This document shows, piece after piece, positions 25,155-38,034 of a stretch of 64,000 bases of DNA (position 1 is its first letter; each line of letters begins with the position of its first letter). A model generated the notes under the pieces. That model was not told the origin of the DNA and did no database searches. It saw only the letters and a program-made list of their open reading frames with translations. The stretch is from Geosiphon pyriformis (lineage: Eukaryota; Glomeromycota; Glomeromycetes; Archaeosporales; Geosiphonaceae), in contig JAAOMT010000429.1 of assembly GCA_016748015.1 (NCBI GenBank), positions 248,001-312,000 on the forward strand, given 5' to 3'. The translations under genes were made by a program, and so were the position numbers.

Positions 25155-26735
25155 ATGACACAGCTAGATTTGCTGGGAGCAGTGATTTTTTTCCAGGATG
25201 CTTTTCATCATATTGAAAAATTGTCAGACTTGGACATTTTCTCGGTAAAAAAATTGCTGTTTTTATTTGTTACAAAGTTTTAAGCTGATAGTAGCTGTTA
25301 AACCTAATACTTCATGTAGGATTCTTTATGCTTCGTTAAGAAGCGACTCAATGAACAAAAGAACTCTTTATTGTCCGAAAATATTACAGATGGGAACCCT
25401 GATGACGAATCTCAAATGAGTTTGGCCTTAATTGACAGGGCTGTTGACCAACTTGCGAATTTTAAAGCGGAACATATTAAACACCTCGTACCAGTTTTAT
25501 CTGCTATTTTCGCGATAAGACCCCAAGTTCATCATACCGATAATGACGAGTATTTGCTTGTTTTCACCGCTGTGGAAGATTTTACAGTGGATTCTGAGTG
25601 GGCAAAATGTCTTGTTGATATTTTTAATAGCTTGATATCAAACCGTCGTGCTGTTGTCTCTTTGGAAGAGGTTTTTTATCCAAATTAAAGTTTTACTCTC
25701 TATTAGGGATAATATACTAATTTACTCAATGAACTTTTTGCAATTCATTGTAATTTTTAAAAGACAATTAATTATCTACCTTTGATGCGGCAACTTATCC
25801 TTTTGATACGTTTCTTTGTCAAGTTGAGAAAAATTTACGAGATTGATCCTATGCTATATCTTGACGAAGAATATAAGAAAAAATTTACCAGAAGCTTCGA
25901 ACTTCTCGAACAAACTCTTGCTGGTATTATCGATTCTTTGTTACAAGAAAATGGAATGAATTTTAATTTGTTTCGAGGTACGTTTTGGTTCAATGACTTA
26001 ATATTTCTGATTCATAGTTTGAAAGATTTAATTTAATTTATAATTATTATTAGAAAACCTTTCAAGTCTTTCACATGATATCACAGAACTGAGCTCTTTA
26101 TTGAACCAAATCTCCAAAATTCTTGAAGATGAATTTAATAAACAAAGAAATAGTCGTAGACAATGGAGTCTTGGAACAGTGGCTGGGATTGCGTGAGTTG
26201 ATTGTATTTAAAATTGATTTTTTATTTAACATTTTTGTTTAAATATATAATTTGCTCTTTCACTAAACTATCAGACTTTTTTCGGTATCATTTCCATATA
26301 CATTCAACTACTGGGGTGTCCTCACCTCTACTCAGGTAATTTCAGGAAAAAAAATAACACTTAATATGATTTAAATGTTTATAGCTTGTATTCATTCGAC
26401 AAAAATCGTTTTAATTTTTAAAAAAGAAATTAGCCGGTGCTGGTCTCAGCGCTTTAGGTGTTGGCACCGTGGTTGGTTCCGAATATAAGCGCCAAGACCT
26501 TCAAGCAATCATCGAAACTCATGCTTGTTTAGCAAATCATTTGAATCGGTTTAGCTCGGTCCTCAATGAGATGGAAGAGTATATAGGACATAATTTGATG
26601 GCTACTAATTCCAACCTTAAAATTAGAGAGATTGCTTTGATTGGTTCATTTAAAGTTTTCCAAAAAAATGTAAAGGAAACGCGACAATCTCTTAAGAGAG
26701 GCATTCTTCTTCCATACGCCCCTCTCAAAAAGTGA
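25155..26735 (+). CDS. Unknown protein with glycine-rich hydrophobic hairpin
   Basis: Six-exon model of 367 residues: 25155-25244, 25320-25670, 25824-25977, 26054-26192, 26275-26335 and 26427-26735. Every join is GT-AG and in frame, which makes a real gene likely; the acceptors at 25823 and 26426 are the least certain. I do not recognise the family. The first 230 residues look helical and charged, with FKAEHIKHLVPVLSAIF and YKKKFTRSFELLEQTLAG. Two adjoining hydrophobic segments follow: GTVAGIALFSVSFPYTF (about 239-256) and KLAGAGLSALGVGTVVG (about 266-282). They are separated by a short loop, like a membrane-inserting hairpin. A helical C-terminus ends in a basic tail. No catalytic motif is visible. 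The layout (helical bundle, Gly-rich hairpin, coiled C-terminus) recalls membrane-remodelling or pore-forming proteins, but that is only a structural resemblance. Confidence 0.72.
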
Positions 26736-27040
26736 TGGATTGATGGGAATATTTAATCAGTAAATTTTGCTTTTGCTCTGTGAATACTTATTAATATCTC
26801 ATAAAAGAATATTTTGGTGCCTGACTCGAAGTGCTCGTTTAACAACTGCCTTCCCTAATGAAGGGTTGGAGAGTGTGAGAAAAAAAATAAACGGCAAATC
26901 GATCACCGTTCCACAGAATCGTATAATTAATATATATTGTTAGAAAGGCCAAAAAGCCATTGATATAAAATTTAATATTAAATTCTAACGCCTTTTACTA
27001 TCGATAATCAATTTGCAACGCCGCGACATTTAATTTACTA
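26736..27040. other. 3' flank, no gene seen
   Basis: Downstream region of the unknown gene. It holds a less AT-rich patch (about 26820-26880) with a CTTCCCTAATGAAGGG inverted repeat that might be a 3' UTR hairpin. It was checked as a tRNA candidate and does not fit. Confidence 0.4.
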
Positions 27041-27800
27041 AACTGATCAGCATGGTTTTTAGCAAAGAATTTCATTCTTCAACCATTTTTTGCTCCAAAT
27101 CATCCACATTTTACGGCATTCGTTTTTATATTTCACGTTAACGATTGCCCACAGATTTCAATAGGATTTAGATCCGAACGACAATACGGCCAGTCAATAA
27201 CTTCAGGTAATAAACGCCCTAGTTACTCAACTTACATCCTTGGGATCGTTATTTTGTTGAAAGCCCCACTTCTTCCTAAGTATTCCATTAACTTTTCCAA
27301 AATGTTGTTGCAAAATTTCAATATAAAAACTTAGCATCCATGATACGCCGAAAACAAAACAGATTTTTCCCTTCATACAAAAACCGTCCACGCAAAAATT
27401 CTTGTACGATCTTTTGGTCTTGGACGAATTCACTGTTTTCCCATGTACCAATGTTGAAATGCTGTTTTATCAAAATATAAGGTTTTTCCAGATGAAATTT
27501 AGCCTATTCAACACGTTTCTGCTTTTGAACTTGCGTGAGCATTGGCGTAGTAATTAGTAGGTTATCTCATATATTCAAATGATTTTAAATGTCTGCCAAT
27601 TGTGCGAAATAGAATGTCCATTCCCTCTAAATCTAGTTAAATAGCAATTTTTTTAGAGAGACAAAGAATTTTTATAAACGTATTGACCTACTTTTCCCGA
27701 TATATGTTTGTAATTTTTTTACAATGACCATTACCATTACCGCCTTTGTGCCTGTTTTTTAACATTGTATCGTAGGTACCTCACTCCAGGAGAAGAACAT
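27041..27800 (-). pseudogene. Tc1/mariner-type transposase relic
   Basis: Minus-strand reading gives pieces of a DDE transposase in several frames. From 5' to 3' these are: a KNRHKGGNGNGHCKKI segment near 27750, AKFHLEKPYIL near 27490, the second-aspartate block FQQNNDPKDVS ending near 27227, and VIDWPYCRSDLNPIE near 27200-27150. The last block carries the third acidic residue of the DDE/D triad, and a NLWAIV-like piece follows in the next frame. Stops and at least two frameshifts interrupt it, so it cannot encode an active enzyme. The order and spacing match the Tc1/mariner catalytic domain. The N-terminal DNA-binding part is not convincingly visible. Confidence 0.8.
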
Positions 27801-27888
27801 GATGTAAATTATGCCTATTAATTCCGCCAATCAAATGAACTTTTATTTTGATAAAAAATAAAAAACTTTTAACGATCAACAGACAAAA

Positions 27889-27926
27889 GTTACTACATAC
27901 ATGTATAAATTTTTTTGACACCACTG
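27889..27926. repeat. Candidate terminal inverted repeat of the Tc1/mariner relic
   Basis: On the minus strand this reads CAGTGGTGTCAAAAAAATTT and on, the style of a Tc1/mariner terminal repeat. It lies about 100 bp outside the transposase 5' end, where a left terminus should be. I could not find the partner at the other end. Confidence 0.5.
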
Positions 27927-27929
27927 TGA

Positions 27930-29843
27930 CTTGTTTCTTTTGAGTCGCATTAATTACCCAGCTAGGTTGAATTTGGCATATTTATTAACAAATCCAAGGC
28001 AATCTTAGCAAATTTCAATTTAGTCTCTTGATTTTGACTAAGTTTACCTAAAGAAAAAGAATCAATATTAAAACTTTACTTTCCATTCTTGCGTAAATAA
28101 AGTTGGTGATCTTTAAAAAGCATATTCTAAACAATTCCATTGTTTATCTTTCAAATCCATAAACATTATAGTTTCAATTGGAAATTGAATATTATGAGAT
28201 ATTTTGAAATTTTTTTTAAAGGATCATGTAATTAAAAATTTAAAAACACAATATAACAATTATTTATAATGATGGAGCAAATAATAAAAAAAATTATAAC
28301 AAATAATAAATATTAAAAGAAATTTATTATAGATACAATATTTCAAAGAGATTAAATAAATTTGCAATAAAAAAATTTATTTTAATAACATTACAACTTG
28401 TATATTAGAAAAATGGTTTAAAAAGATTAATTGAATAAAATTTTTAAATATCAATTTTAAAATTGTTTTAACTCACCAAAAATGAATTGTAACTTTTTGC
28501 TCTTTTTTAAGTAAATTTCTGAAAGTAAAATATAATTGGTTGAAAACTAAGTGCTATCCAGTTTTAAAAATTTCCAATTTCTCTTCAATTCTAAAATAAA
28601 ATGAGCTTTTTTGAATCGCCAGGTAGTTTATGTTTGACAAAAAGATAATATATACAATAAATATTTTTGTTGCCAAAGGATAGGATCCATTTTCATTATT
28701 TCGAAAACGGTAAAAAAAAGTTTTTTGATATATGGTATTTGATTGAGCTATGTAATTTTTTTCTTAAGGTATGAAATCATGTTATTTTATATTAAAAAAG
28801 TTGGATTGTTTAACAGATAATTTTTTATTTAAATACAAAATAACTAAAATTTATATAATATCAAAATATTTTTACTAAAAGAAATTGCAAAGAATTAAAA
28901 TCTGAACTATGCTTAATCTTAAAATTACCCACATTTCAAAATCAAAATAGATTTCTTGACAATTTAAACATAATCAGTAAAGTAAAAATTTTGCTTTCAG
29001 GTTTTTCAATGATGTATGGTTCAATTTCGAATTCTGAAGTTTTTAAAGTTGCCTTCTAAGTTAAACCTAATCCCAGAGCTTTTTATTGAACCCTAATTAA
29101 ATTGAGCTAACAAAAATTCATTTTATATCAAGACATTTTTGCTTTGCGATTTTCTCAGTGAAAAGTTAATTTGGCGTCTCGGTCTACAGTTTTTGGTGAA
29201 CTTTTAAGATAATAAAATTTAAATCATATAAACATTTCTTGATTCCTAAGAAATTCATCTCTTACTCAGTCACACTTGATCATTAAATATCTCACAGAAA
29301 CCTAATAGGGTATTGATGGCTAATTTCTGCATACCAGCCAACAAACGTAAACTATAAAATAGGGTTCAGATTTCCTGTTCAATAATATAATGACTTAATT
29401 TATTATTCTCATTTGCTTGCTTCATCGGAAAAAACCTAGAAAATAAATTAGATAACGCCATACAAAAAAAATTCGTCATGATGGTCCGAAATTTTTTCAA
29501 TGAGCATCAAAAGTTGTTTATTGATGCTTTTCTGGCGTTGAAGTCCTGATTATTATTAATTCAGTGAACACACACAAGTGGTGCCTCTCAACTGTCTTGT
29601 GACATCTTATGACATGCTCACTGCGAAACTAACTAATGAACAGATGGCTTTTTCTATCTTAGATTTTTTGGCTAAAAATGGCCACTGAAAAGATATAAAC
29701 TAAACAGATTAAGGCTCTAAAACTTAAATACATCAAATTAAAACTTTTCTTTATGAATTCTTTAGGATTTGTTACAAAGTTTCTTATAAAAATTCACTTG
29801 AAAAAATCCAAAACCTCTAAACGAAATACAGTGTTGGCTTTAG
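27930..29843. other. Intergenic upstream of the universal stress protein
   Basis: A/T-rich spacer. The first exon and start codon of the stress-protein gene should lie in its last few hundred bases, but I could not fix them. The stretch 29440-29700 has more balanced composition and could be 5' UTR or promoter. Confidence 0.45.
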
Positions 29844-30758
29844 ATAGAACTTCATCGTAGGCGCAAGATTCTTCTTGCTTATGATAATTCTGATTTCAGC
29901 AAGGTATTTATTGAGGTTTCAAATTCATACCTCTCGCTAAATTTTGCCAAAAACAGTTTGAAATTTTTGTAATGTTAATTTTACTTTCAATTAGTATGTC
30001 TACAACTTTTGCGTCAGCAGTATCCTGATTCCCAACCATGATCATGTTTCTTTAGCGACTGTGATCGATGAAGAACAATCAGCTCTATTAATGGCATTTT
30101 CTTCTACCAAGACCCAAGCCAATGGTAAAGTTCAATTTGAAACGTTGTTTTTGTGTTTTCATTTATTGATATTTTGCCAAAAAAACATATTCCTAATTTT
30201 TGGGTAATTGGTCCTTTAAATTGCAGAAAATATGAAAAAGAACAAGCGATTGTCGTTCAGCGAAAACAAAGAGGCTCAAGAAATATTGAAACCTTTGGCA
30301 GAGGAATTAGCAAGTCGAGGGGTAATATTATGTTTCTTCTTTGGTGTTTCAAATTGCATCGAATATAGCAGCTTTTTAACCTTTCAAAATGTATAGATTA
30401 CGTCAAATTATTATATTCTCAAAGGTGACCCTAAAACTCAACTTGTAAAGCTTGCCGCGAATACACATTCTGATTTGTTCATTGTTGGCACTCGTGGCCT
30501 TGGAATGGTCAAACGGTAAGTTTACTAACTATAAATTAGACGTTCTTTTTCTTTAACTGATCTTTTTTTCCATTTAATTCAAGTCAAATACTTGGAAGTG
30601 TTTCTGATTACATCGTACGCCATTCGGACTGCCCGGTTTTTGTGGTTAAAGAAAAAGGTGAAAAGGCCAAATCTCGCAGCCGCCCTGCATCAATGGCAAA
30701 TAGTGTATTCTCACCCTATTCTCTAGAGCAATTGGCGTCTATTGATACACAAACTTGA
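29844..30758 (+). CDS. Universal stress protein (UspA-like), 5' end unresolved
   Basis: Nucleotide-binding UspA-family protein, usually cytoplasmic and tied to stress or ATP sensing. Visible exons are 29844-29903, 29995-30124, 30227-30321, 30397-30515 and 30584-30758, all with GT-AG introns and compatible phases. The first visible exon encodes KILLAYDNSDFSK, the beta1 strand and loop typical of the N-terminus. A further upstream exon carrying the start codon is probably missing from this model. The ATP-binding signature G-X2-G-X9-G-S is complete in the last two exons (GTRG, then GSVSDYIVRHSDCPVFVV). A serine-rich C-terminal tail of about 45 residues (KSRSRPAS and on) extends beyond the domain and could be phosphorylated. 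It lies directly beside one arm of a long inverted repeat. Confidence 0.85.
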
Positions 30759-30859
30759 AACATTAATTTCCTTATCAGAAAATTATATTCTTTGAGCCTC
30801 TAATCTTCTCATTCATTATAGTCATTAATCTTTAAAGCTCTTTTTTATTTTATTGTACA

Positions 30860-31165
30860 TCCAAATTTTTAACTTTTTTTTGTTAGCCACTATTATTTAT
30901 TCAAACAGATATTGTTTCAATAGCTGTGAGGGTATTTATAACATAATTAATTGGTCTGCATTGAATTTAAAGTATCTTTGCACTATTTTATTATTCTTTG
31001 TCTCTTTCCGAAAAAATACAATTGAATAATGTTATTTGACCTGCAATTCTTCCAAAGTACTGTCAGTATGGTGTACCGATTTATAGAAGCTTTCCAAATA
31101 TATTTGTTTAAATGAAAATATTGACTGGCAATAATTTTTTTCTTAATTGCCACATTTTAAGGCAC
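30860..31165. repeat. Long inverted repeat, left arm
   Basis: The sequence from just past the stress-protein stop matches the reverse complement of about 38035-38340. Over an 83-bp core starting near 30900 I count 7 mismatches. The match weakens inward towards 31165. The arms enclose about 7 kb. Confidence 0.8.
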
Positions 31166-31559
31166 TTTATCAGCTTTTTAAAGTTTATTTTTACAATTAT
31201 TGGCATAAGTTGTAATTTTATAAAAAATTGGTAATTTTTTGTAAAAGTTTTTTTTTGCTGTCTTTGAGTTTTTTGTTCTTTTTAAAAAATATATAATCTT
31301 TTTATTAATGTAAAAAATAAAGTTAATTTAATTAAAAAACTATTAATTAATTTTATATGTTTTTGATAATATTGAAATAAAAATTTTACAAATTCAAGAT
31401 AATTTGCTTTTATAACTTTTAATTTTGACACTTTTATTAACTAGTTATTAATAATGTTTTTGTTCTTTGTAAATTATATATTATAGGAAATATTAAATAT
31501 TATAGATAATTGTATAATATATTAATCTATAAGTTAATATTTTAAGTTTTTTAATTAAT

Positions 31560-32330
31560 TTGAAGATTTTAGTATTTAAAAGTTTTAGTTGGTTGAGTTT
31601 TTTGTATAATAAACAGAAATTTATAAATAATAACTAATAATATTTGGTATTTAACTTTTTAAACATAGTAACTAAATTTATTTTAATGTTTTTTATCTTT
31701 TTAATAAGTAATTTAATAAATTAATTCTATGTCTATTCTTGTATTTTTTATTAAGTAATCTTTAATATTATAATTTTAGAACTTTTTTTAATCAATTAAT
31801 AAAATAAAACAAAAAAATATACAATAATAATAATAATAATAAATAATAAATAAATATCTTATTAATAGTTATGATAAAAAGTTATTGTTTTAGTATTGTT
31901 AGTAATTTTAAGTAAATGCTAGCAATATTAATTTAAAGTAAGTAAATTTTAATAATAAATAATTAGATTATATTTTATTAAAAAAGTGTTTATTTTAAGC
32001 ATTATATTTCTAACTGCTAATATTATTTAATAAAAATCTAAAAAATTAATTATTTTTTCTGCTTTTAATACTATTATTATATATATATAAATATTTATAA
32101 TATAAGATTCTTGAAATTTTTAATAATTTCTACACTTTTTTGAATTATTACTGAAATTTTTAGCATTATATTATTTGATAATTTTTATTATATTGGTTAA
32201 TTTCTGTTATATTTAACTACTAATTATTTTTTTATATTTTTTTATAAGTAATAATACATCTAATAATTTCAAAAACTATTAATAAACACATTTATAACAT
32301 CTAATTTTACATTTTTTAAATTTATATTAA
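31560..32330 (+). repeat. Probable solo LTR or repeat family 2, copy A
   Basis: Shares ordered blocks with about 63030-63745, including TTTGTATAATAAACANAAAT near its start, ATTAATAGTTNTNATNAAAA in the middle and TTTTTTCTGCTTTTAATACT followed by a TATATATATATAA box. The second copy interrupts a gypsy gene, which shows the family is mobile. Boundaries are approximate. Confidence 0.6.
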
Positions 32331-33544
32331 TATTATTATTAATTTGAAAATAAATAATTAATTAATTAAATTAAAAAATTGAATAATTAAAAAATTGAAT
32401 AGCTAAGTGATAAATAAATAAATAGTAAAATAATAAATTATAAAAAATTTAAATTTTTTTTTAACACTTTTATATTCTTATTTTTTTACTGATAATATTA
32501 GTTAATTACTTTATTTATCAATTTTTAAAAAGTGGGTAAGATGTTTGTCAATTCAAAAACATTATTGTGAATTCATAAATTTTATATTTTATAATAATAA
32601 CAGTTTTTATTTTACTGGCAAAATTTATTTTTACTTGCCAAAAATCAATGGTTAAGTCAAATTGATTAAAAGCATTATTAATTCTTAAGAATAAATACAT
32701 ATTTTATTTAATAATAGTATTTAATTATTAATAATCAACATTAAATTAATTTTTTTTTTGAATACCACTATAACTGAGAATGTCTATTAACTCTTGGTTT
32801 TCTGTATAAATCAAAGTTTTTCTATTCAATCTATTTTTTTGATAAATTTTTTATTTTGTTAGTTTGATTGATAAAACTTTAAGTAAATAAGTTAAAATTT
32901 TTTGGTTTTGAATACATATAAAATAAAATTGGTTTAGCCAAAAAATTTTACTTTTTTTAACACAACTAAACTATTTTTGATTAATTGATTTTTAATATCA
33001 ATCTTTTAATCTTTTTTATTAGGTTTTTTTTGTTTAATAAAAATACTGATTTAAAATATTAGATATAAATTTTGTTTAGTAATCTTAACAAGTATTTTTG
33101 TTAAAAATTAATTAAAAACTTTTAAAAAGCTTTTTATGTTCAAAAAAAAACTAAAACAAGAAAAATTTATAAAAAAATAATTGTCATAAATAAAATTTCA
33201 AGTACTTTTTTTTTGAATGTCTTTTGTACTGTTTTTGATTTTTTCATTGGAAATTAAGCTAATTGGTTTTTAATTTTTATAAAAGATCAAATATAATTTG
33301 TATTTATTACTTAAAAAGTAGCGAAGATAATTGCACTAGTATTTGGTATAGGAACTATATTATCAATAGTTCCATTTTACTTTCTTTTTGGCTGTCTTCT
33401 GAATATTGTTTTAAGCATATCATGATAAAGCCAATAGCTAAGTTTTCTATTGACTATAAGATTTTTACTGTTTGCTTGCCATTTTTTAAAATTGTAGAAG
33501 GTCGTTTTCTTTTTTTACTTATAGATTTTCTTATTCTAAAGATT

Positions 33545-33990
33545 TATTTATATAAAATAATTTTTTTAAAAGTTTTATTAATAATTTATAACCATAAATA
33601 GAACAAAAATTTTTAATTTGCTTTTTTATTTTTAATAAATAATATTTAAGAAATTAATTTTTATCCATTATAGAATTATATGTCTATAATAATAATTTCA
33701 TAGTTATTATTTAAAAATTGAATTAGGTTAATAGGAACTTTTTTTTCATTTTTCATTTGTCGGGTTTCTCAAAAAATTTTTACCAATAAAAATAAAATAT
33801 TTTTACTGGAATATATAATCTCAATAATGAAATTTTTATCAAAAACTGCTTTGTTTAAACATGTGTAAGCTTTTTCAGATATTGACACTCTTCTATTTCA
33901 AATATAAGCATGTCAAATGTATCATTAAGTCAACTTTTATTTTTAATCAAAAATGATATTTAATATTGCAAATTTTTTTCTGCAAAATCA
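33545..33990 (+). repeat. Dispersed repeat family 1, copy B
   Basis: Collinear with 1290-1790 in the same orientation, sharing TAAGCATGTCAAATGTATCA and ATCTCAATAATGAAA blocks. Confidence 0.65.
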
Positions 33991-36574
33991 TTATTAAATT
34001 AAGTAAGTTTGCTCCGATTACAAAAGTCTTTTTGGCAAAATATTGATAAAAAAGACTTAACAAATTTATTAGAAAATTTCTTTCTCATTTGCTAAATTTT
34101 AACATTTATATTATAACTAATTAGTTTGCTATATTTGCATGAATTTTTATAGACTAAATTTGAGAAATAATTGGTAACATTTTCATTTTTTTCGTTCAAT
34201 TATGTAGGAAATTGGTATGAAATAAAATTTAGCCCAAATGCCATATATTGAATAAGAAGCTTGAAAAGTTATTTGAAAAGGTCTAAGAGAAATGATTGCA
34301 ACTAGTAAAAATGCAGTAACCTTAAGATCATTATATATAAAGAAAAAAAAAAGTACTAATTTACTAGTTCTTATTATGAAAATTAATAGTGGGTAAATTT
34401 TTAAGAGATAATTGAAACTCTAATCAAAAGTTTTATTGGCTCCACCAACGAGTATTACGATGGCTAGAGCCGTATGCGCCTCCTTGGCTTTGCTATCTTT
34501 GGTTAATTATAGGGATCAAGACCAATGGCTACATGTCAGAGAAAATGGAAAAATCAGACTGCAGATAGCAATACAAGGGTCAAAGAGGAGGTGTTTTTCT
34601 TTAATTAGATTTCGTTCAAGCTATTATATTGCAAATCTAGAATTTTGAGTTTTGATAAGAAATATTGAGAAATTTAGGGTATTCCTTTATAAGAAACTGA
34701 AAGCTTAATGAGAAGAATGGGTTCTAATTATATAAAAATATTATTATTTTCCTTTCGACAGCCTAAAAGTGTTCGATTCACATTATAAGTAGATGACTAT
34801 ATGTCTTTTCTTAAAAAAAAACCTGAAACAGATATTACAATTTTTTGATCAATTAATGAAGCTAACTTTTAACATTACAATCTAAAAGAAACTTTGGGCT
34901 TGTTTACTTATCTTAATACACCAAGACTCATATATGTATATCTAATCTAAAAGATTGTACTGGTTTTATAGACTTTGGTAACCTGAATTTGAGTTACTAA
35001 AATTTATTCTTTAACAAATTCCAAGAGTAATATTTTTTGACCAATTCTACCAGAATTATTTCAAACTGGTTCATTTGCACCACCACGAACACCACTATTT
35101 TAAGAATACTAGTTTCAAATACTTTGAAAATATGAAACAATTTTTCTCATCTAATATCTAGCTTTTAATTAAAATTACTATCTTTCAATCATCCCTTTAA
35201 TCAATAAAAATGTTAGCTATAATAAATTAAGAATAATTGCCCAAGTTTAGTCTTTCAACTTTGAAGATTGAGGGGAAAGCCTAATGTCATAATATGAGAA
35301 TGAAGTGTTTTCGTAAATTCTTACAACGAGCTGCATTTTCTATCGAAATGCCAAAATTATGAAAATAGAATAGTAAATAGAATAGTAATTTGATCGTATT
35401 TTTTGTAAAGAATCCAAATATTTATCAAAATAAAATATGTTTTACATTACAAGCTTTCATTTAGAGATTTTCATTATCTTTTCCATATAAACTTTATAAC
35501 ATCTTCAAAAAAAAAAAAGATTGAGACTTGTAAATTCCTTATGATAAATTAAATGATTGAACTATTCAAATGAATAATGGGACTGGTTTTTCTTGTTTTT
35601 CAGTTAATTAATAAAAGCATTGGAAATCGTGAATTTTTTTGAAACAGGCAAAAAACAATTATTATTTAAGCGGATCTCACTATCTATTAAACTTTGGTGT
35701 TACGCGGCGATCATTGCATTTATATATGACCAAGTTTTAAAATATTTTCGAAATTTCATAGGAGATATCTGTTGGTAAATAATATTTCATAAAAAATGCT
35801 TTTGCAGATTATTTTATTTTAAACAAAAGAGTTATATTCTCAAAACTTAGATGCTTATTAGCTCTCTTATTTATCTAATTTTATCTTTGCAATTAAATTA
35901 GAAATTTCTCAGAAAGTTTTGAAAAACATTAAATAATTTGATTTTTCACTTTATTGGAAAGATGCTCTTAAATTAGATTAACCGCATGCATAAAATTAAA
36001 TGTTTATTGTATAGAGAATTCCTGGATGTTCAAATAAATAAGACCTGAATATTTTTAATTGCATTTTAACAATTGCACCTAAAACCATTATAATTCTCCA
36101 TTCCTAAAGCCTAAATCATGTATCATCTTTTATATGAAGTTTTTTTTATATAACTATAGAGGTTTAAGAAATTTTTTCAGGCTAATTTTCCTATCCCAAG
36201 TCATCGTTTATTTGAAAAGTTTAGTTATACACTTATTTGAATTATTAATAAATCAAAGTCACTAATGCTTAAAAATATGAGACTTCATAAATTTTTGATA
36301 ATTTAATAGTTTTTTTCCAAATTCTCAAGTGCCCAAATACATTTTAAACAGAAATTAATGTAAATTTAATCGCATTTTCTGGCTCAAAAAATAACAACCT
36401 GTAAAAACTTTTGATTGCACTTATTGAATCAGTTTTTAATAAACGCTCTGATTTTGTATAAAAATACATAAATAAAAATCTGCCATAACTTTACCCAATA
36501 TATCAATAAAGTTTTAATAGTATAGGCTTCAAATTTTAGATGTTAAATAATTTAAAAGGGTTAAAATGCTTTAG

Positions 36575-37103
36575 TCATTTAACACTCTTATTTCCCAGAA
36601 GGGTTAATTGATCAAGTACTACGTCCAAATTAAAATATGATCTAATTAGAAGAATAACTGTGTGACCACTAGCGCTAACCACCAAAGTGATGTCAACCAT
36701 CGAACCGGGAAATTTTTCGGCAAGATATTGTGAGAGCTGCTCTTTGAAATTATTCAATATAAAATATTCGGCAACTTTAAACCTCACAAAACTACTTTTG
36801 TCAAAACTTTTCAAGGGCTCCCTAATGACGAGATTATCGTAGTCACATTTAACCTCAATCATCCTACGATGACATTTTTCGATGTTCCACAAAATCGAAT
36901 TCTCGATCTCCATAAAAAAAACCCTTTGCCATTAGTGCATCGGTTTGATGAGCCATTATGTAGCGAGTTGTTTTGAAAGGGATATTAAAGTATTCACATT
37001 CTTTAGATACTTCTTTAAAAGTTACACAAATTGTGTCCAAAGTTTCAGTTGTCATTTTAGAGATTGGTGGGAAATTAACCACTCCGTTTCTGTAGAATTT
37101 CAT
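36575..37103 (-). pseudogene. Candidate gene broken by a homopolymer frameshift, family unknown
   Basis: Two overlapping minus-strand frames, 37103-36864 and 36913-36575, both show ordinary amino-acid composition. They would form one protein of about 175 residues if the run of eight T (plus-strand A) near 36914-36921 were one base shorter. The first part reads NFPPISKMTTETLDTICVTF. The second carries SFVRFKVAEYFILNNF and PGSMVDITLVVSASG. I recognise no family. GC content is above the surroundings. It may be a genuine pseudogene or an intact gene with a homopolymer sequencing error. Confidence 0.45.
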
Positions 37104-37540
37104 TATGTAATAAAGGCATGGCGATTTCGATCAAAAAAATACTCATTATCATTTATTAGATGCAGCATAGTCTGATTTCTGGGGTCAAACACAGGGTGTT
37201 AGAATATGCTATAGGGGTAGGTGGAAAGGGTTCGTACTAAGATTTATAATCAATTGGAAAAATTAATAGAATCCAAGATTTATCGCATTTGAATACGAAG
37301 TAGAATGAATTCTAAGCATTGAAAATGCCCAAAAAACCTGCCTTAATTCCTCCCACATTCAAAATAATTTTTTCTTTAAAAATTTTGCACTTTTGAGCCA
37401 TTATTTGTAATAGAAGGCAAGATTGTTCTCTGAATAAACGAACAGATTTAAAACTTGGAAAGAAACCTTGAACCTCTAAAAATATAAACATTTAGAGCGA
37501 AAAACCACAATCTATCAGTCTTCTTGCAGAACAGAAAAAG

Positions 37541-37570
37541 GTAAAAGGTAAAAGGTAAAAGGTAAAAGGT
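37541..37570. repeat. (GTAAAAG)4 heptanucleotide array
   Basis: Four tandem 7-bp GTAAAAG units plus a partial unit in non-coding DNA. Confidence 0.9.
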
Positions 37571-38034
37571 TTGATTTCAATCTGATCAACGCCAAATAAA
37601 GTTTGCAAAATTTTGTAGCCTTCAACAATTCATCTTATCTAGACATAATTTTTTTTGTCATCTTTTCAAAAGCTGGTTAACTTGTGAACTAAAGAAAAAC
37701 AACTTTTGGAAGTTTTTTGATCGCATAACTCGATACCGTAGGAATTTATTGAAAATTTTGAATAACCAAAGAATTATTTGAAGGAATTAAATAAGGCATA
37801 GGTATTAAAATTCCAAAATCTGTTTTCAGTGTATCTGCCACGATATTTCTACAAAAGGATTAGAAAATAGATTCATTTAAGTTCAGTTTTTATTTGCAAA
37901 GCCAAATATCAGTTCAATTTTTCTAAAAATTTTCAGTCTTAGCCAAGTTAATGGTCCATAAAAAAATTGACTTGGCTTACAATCAAAATTATGGAAAAAG
38001 AATGTTGCTAATTATTTTCAAACAATTTTTATGA

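Larger units (their letters stand above)
31166..38034. other. Gene-poor AT-rich block between the inverted repeat arms
   Basis: Mostly extreme A/T-rich repeat DNA. It contains a probable LTR copy (about 31560-32330), dispersed repeat family 1 (33545-33990) and one candidate broken gene on the minus strand (36575-37103). A short open frame at 34436-34648 is less AT-rich, but I see no motif in it. No intact gene is supported. Confidence 0.5.

Noticed and set aside
26815-26890. Possible tRNA downstream of the unknown gene
   Set aside because: There is a hairpin-like patch, but the acceptor, anticodon and T arms cannot be paired in tRNA geometry.
33263-33601. 112-codon plus-strand hydrophobic frame
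   Set aside because: It overlaps dispersed repeat DNA and its residues are Phe/Ile/Leu/Lys-rich, as expected from AT-rich sequence. No motif.
34436-34648. 70-codon plus-strand frame with balanced composition
   Set aside because: No family, no start context and no adjoining exons. It may be a transposon fragment but cannot be supported.
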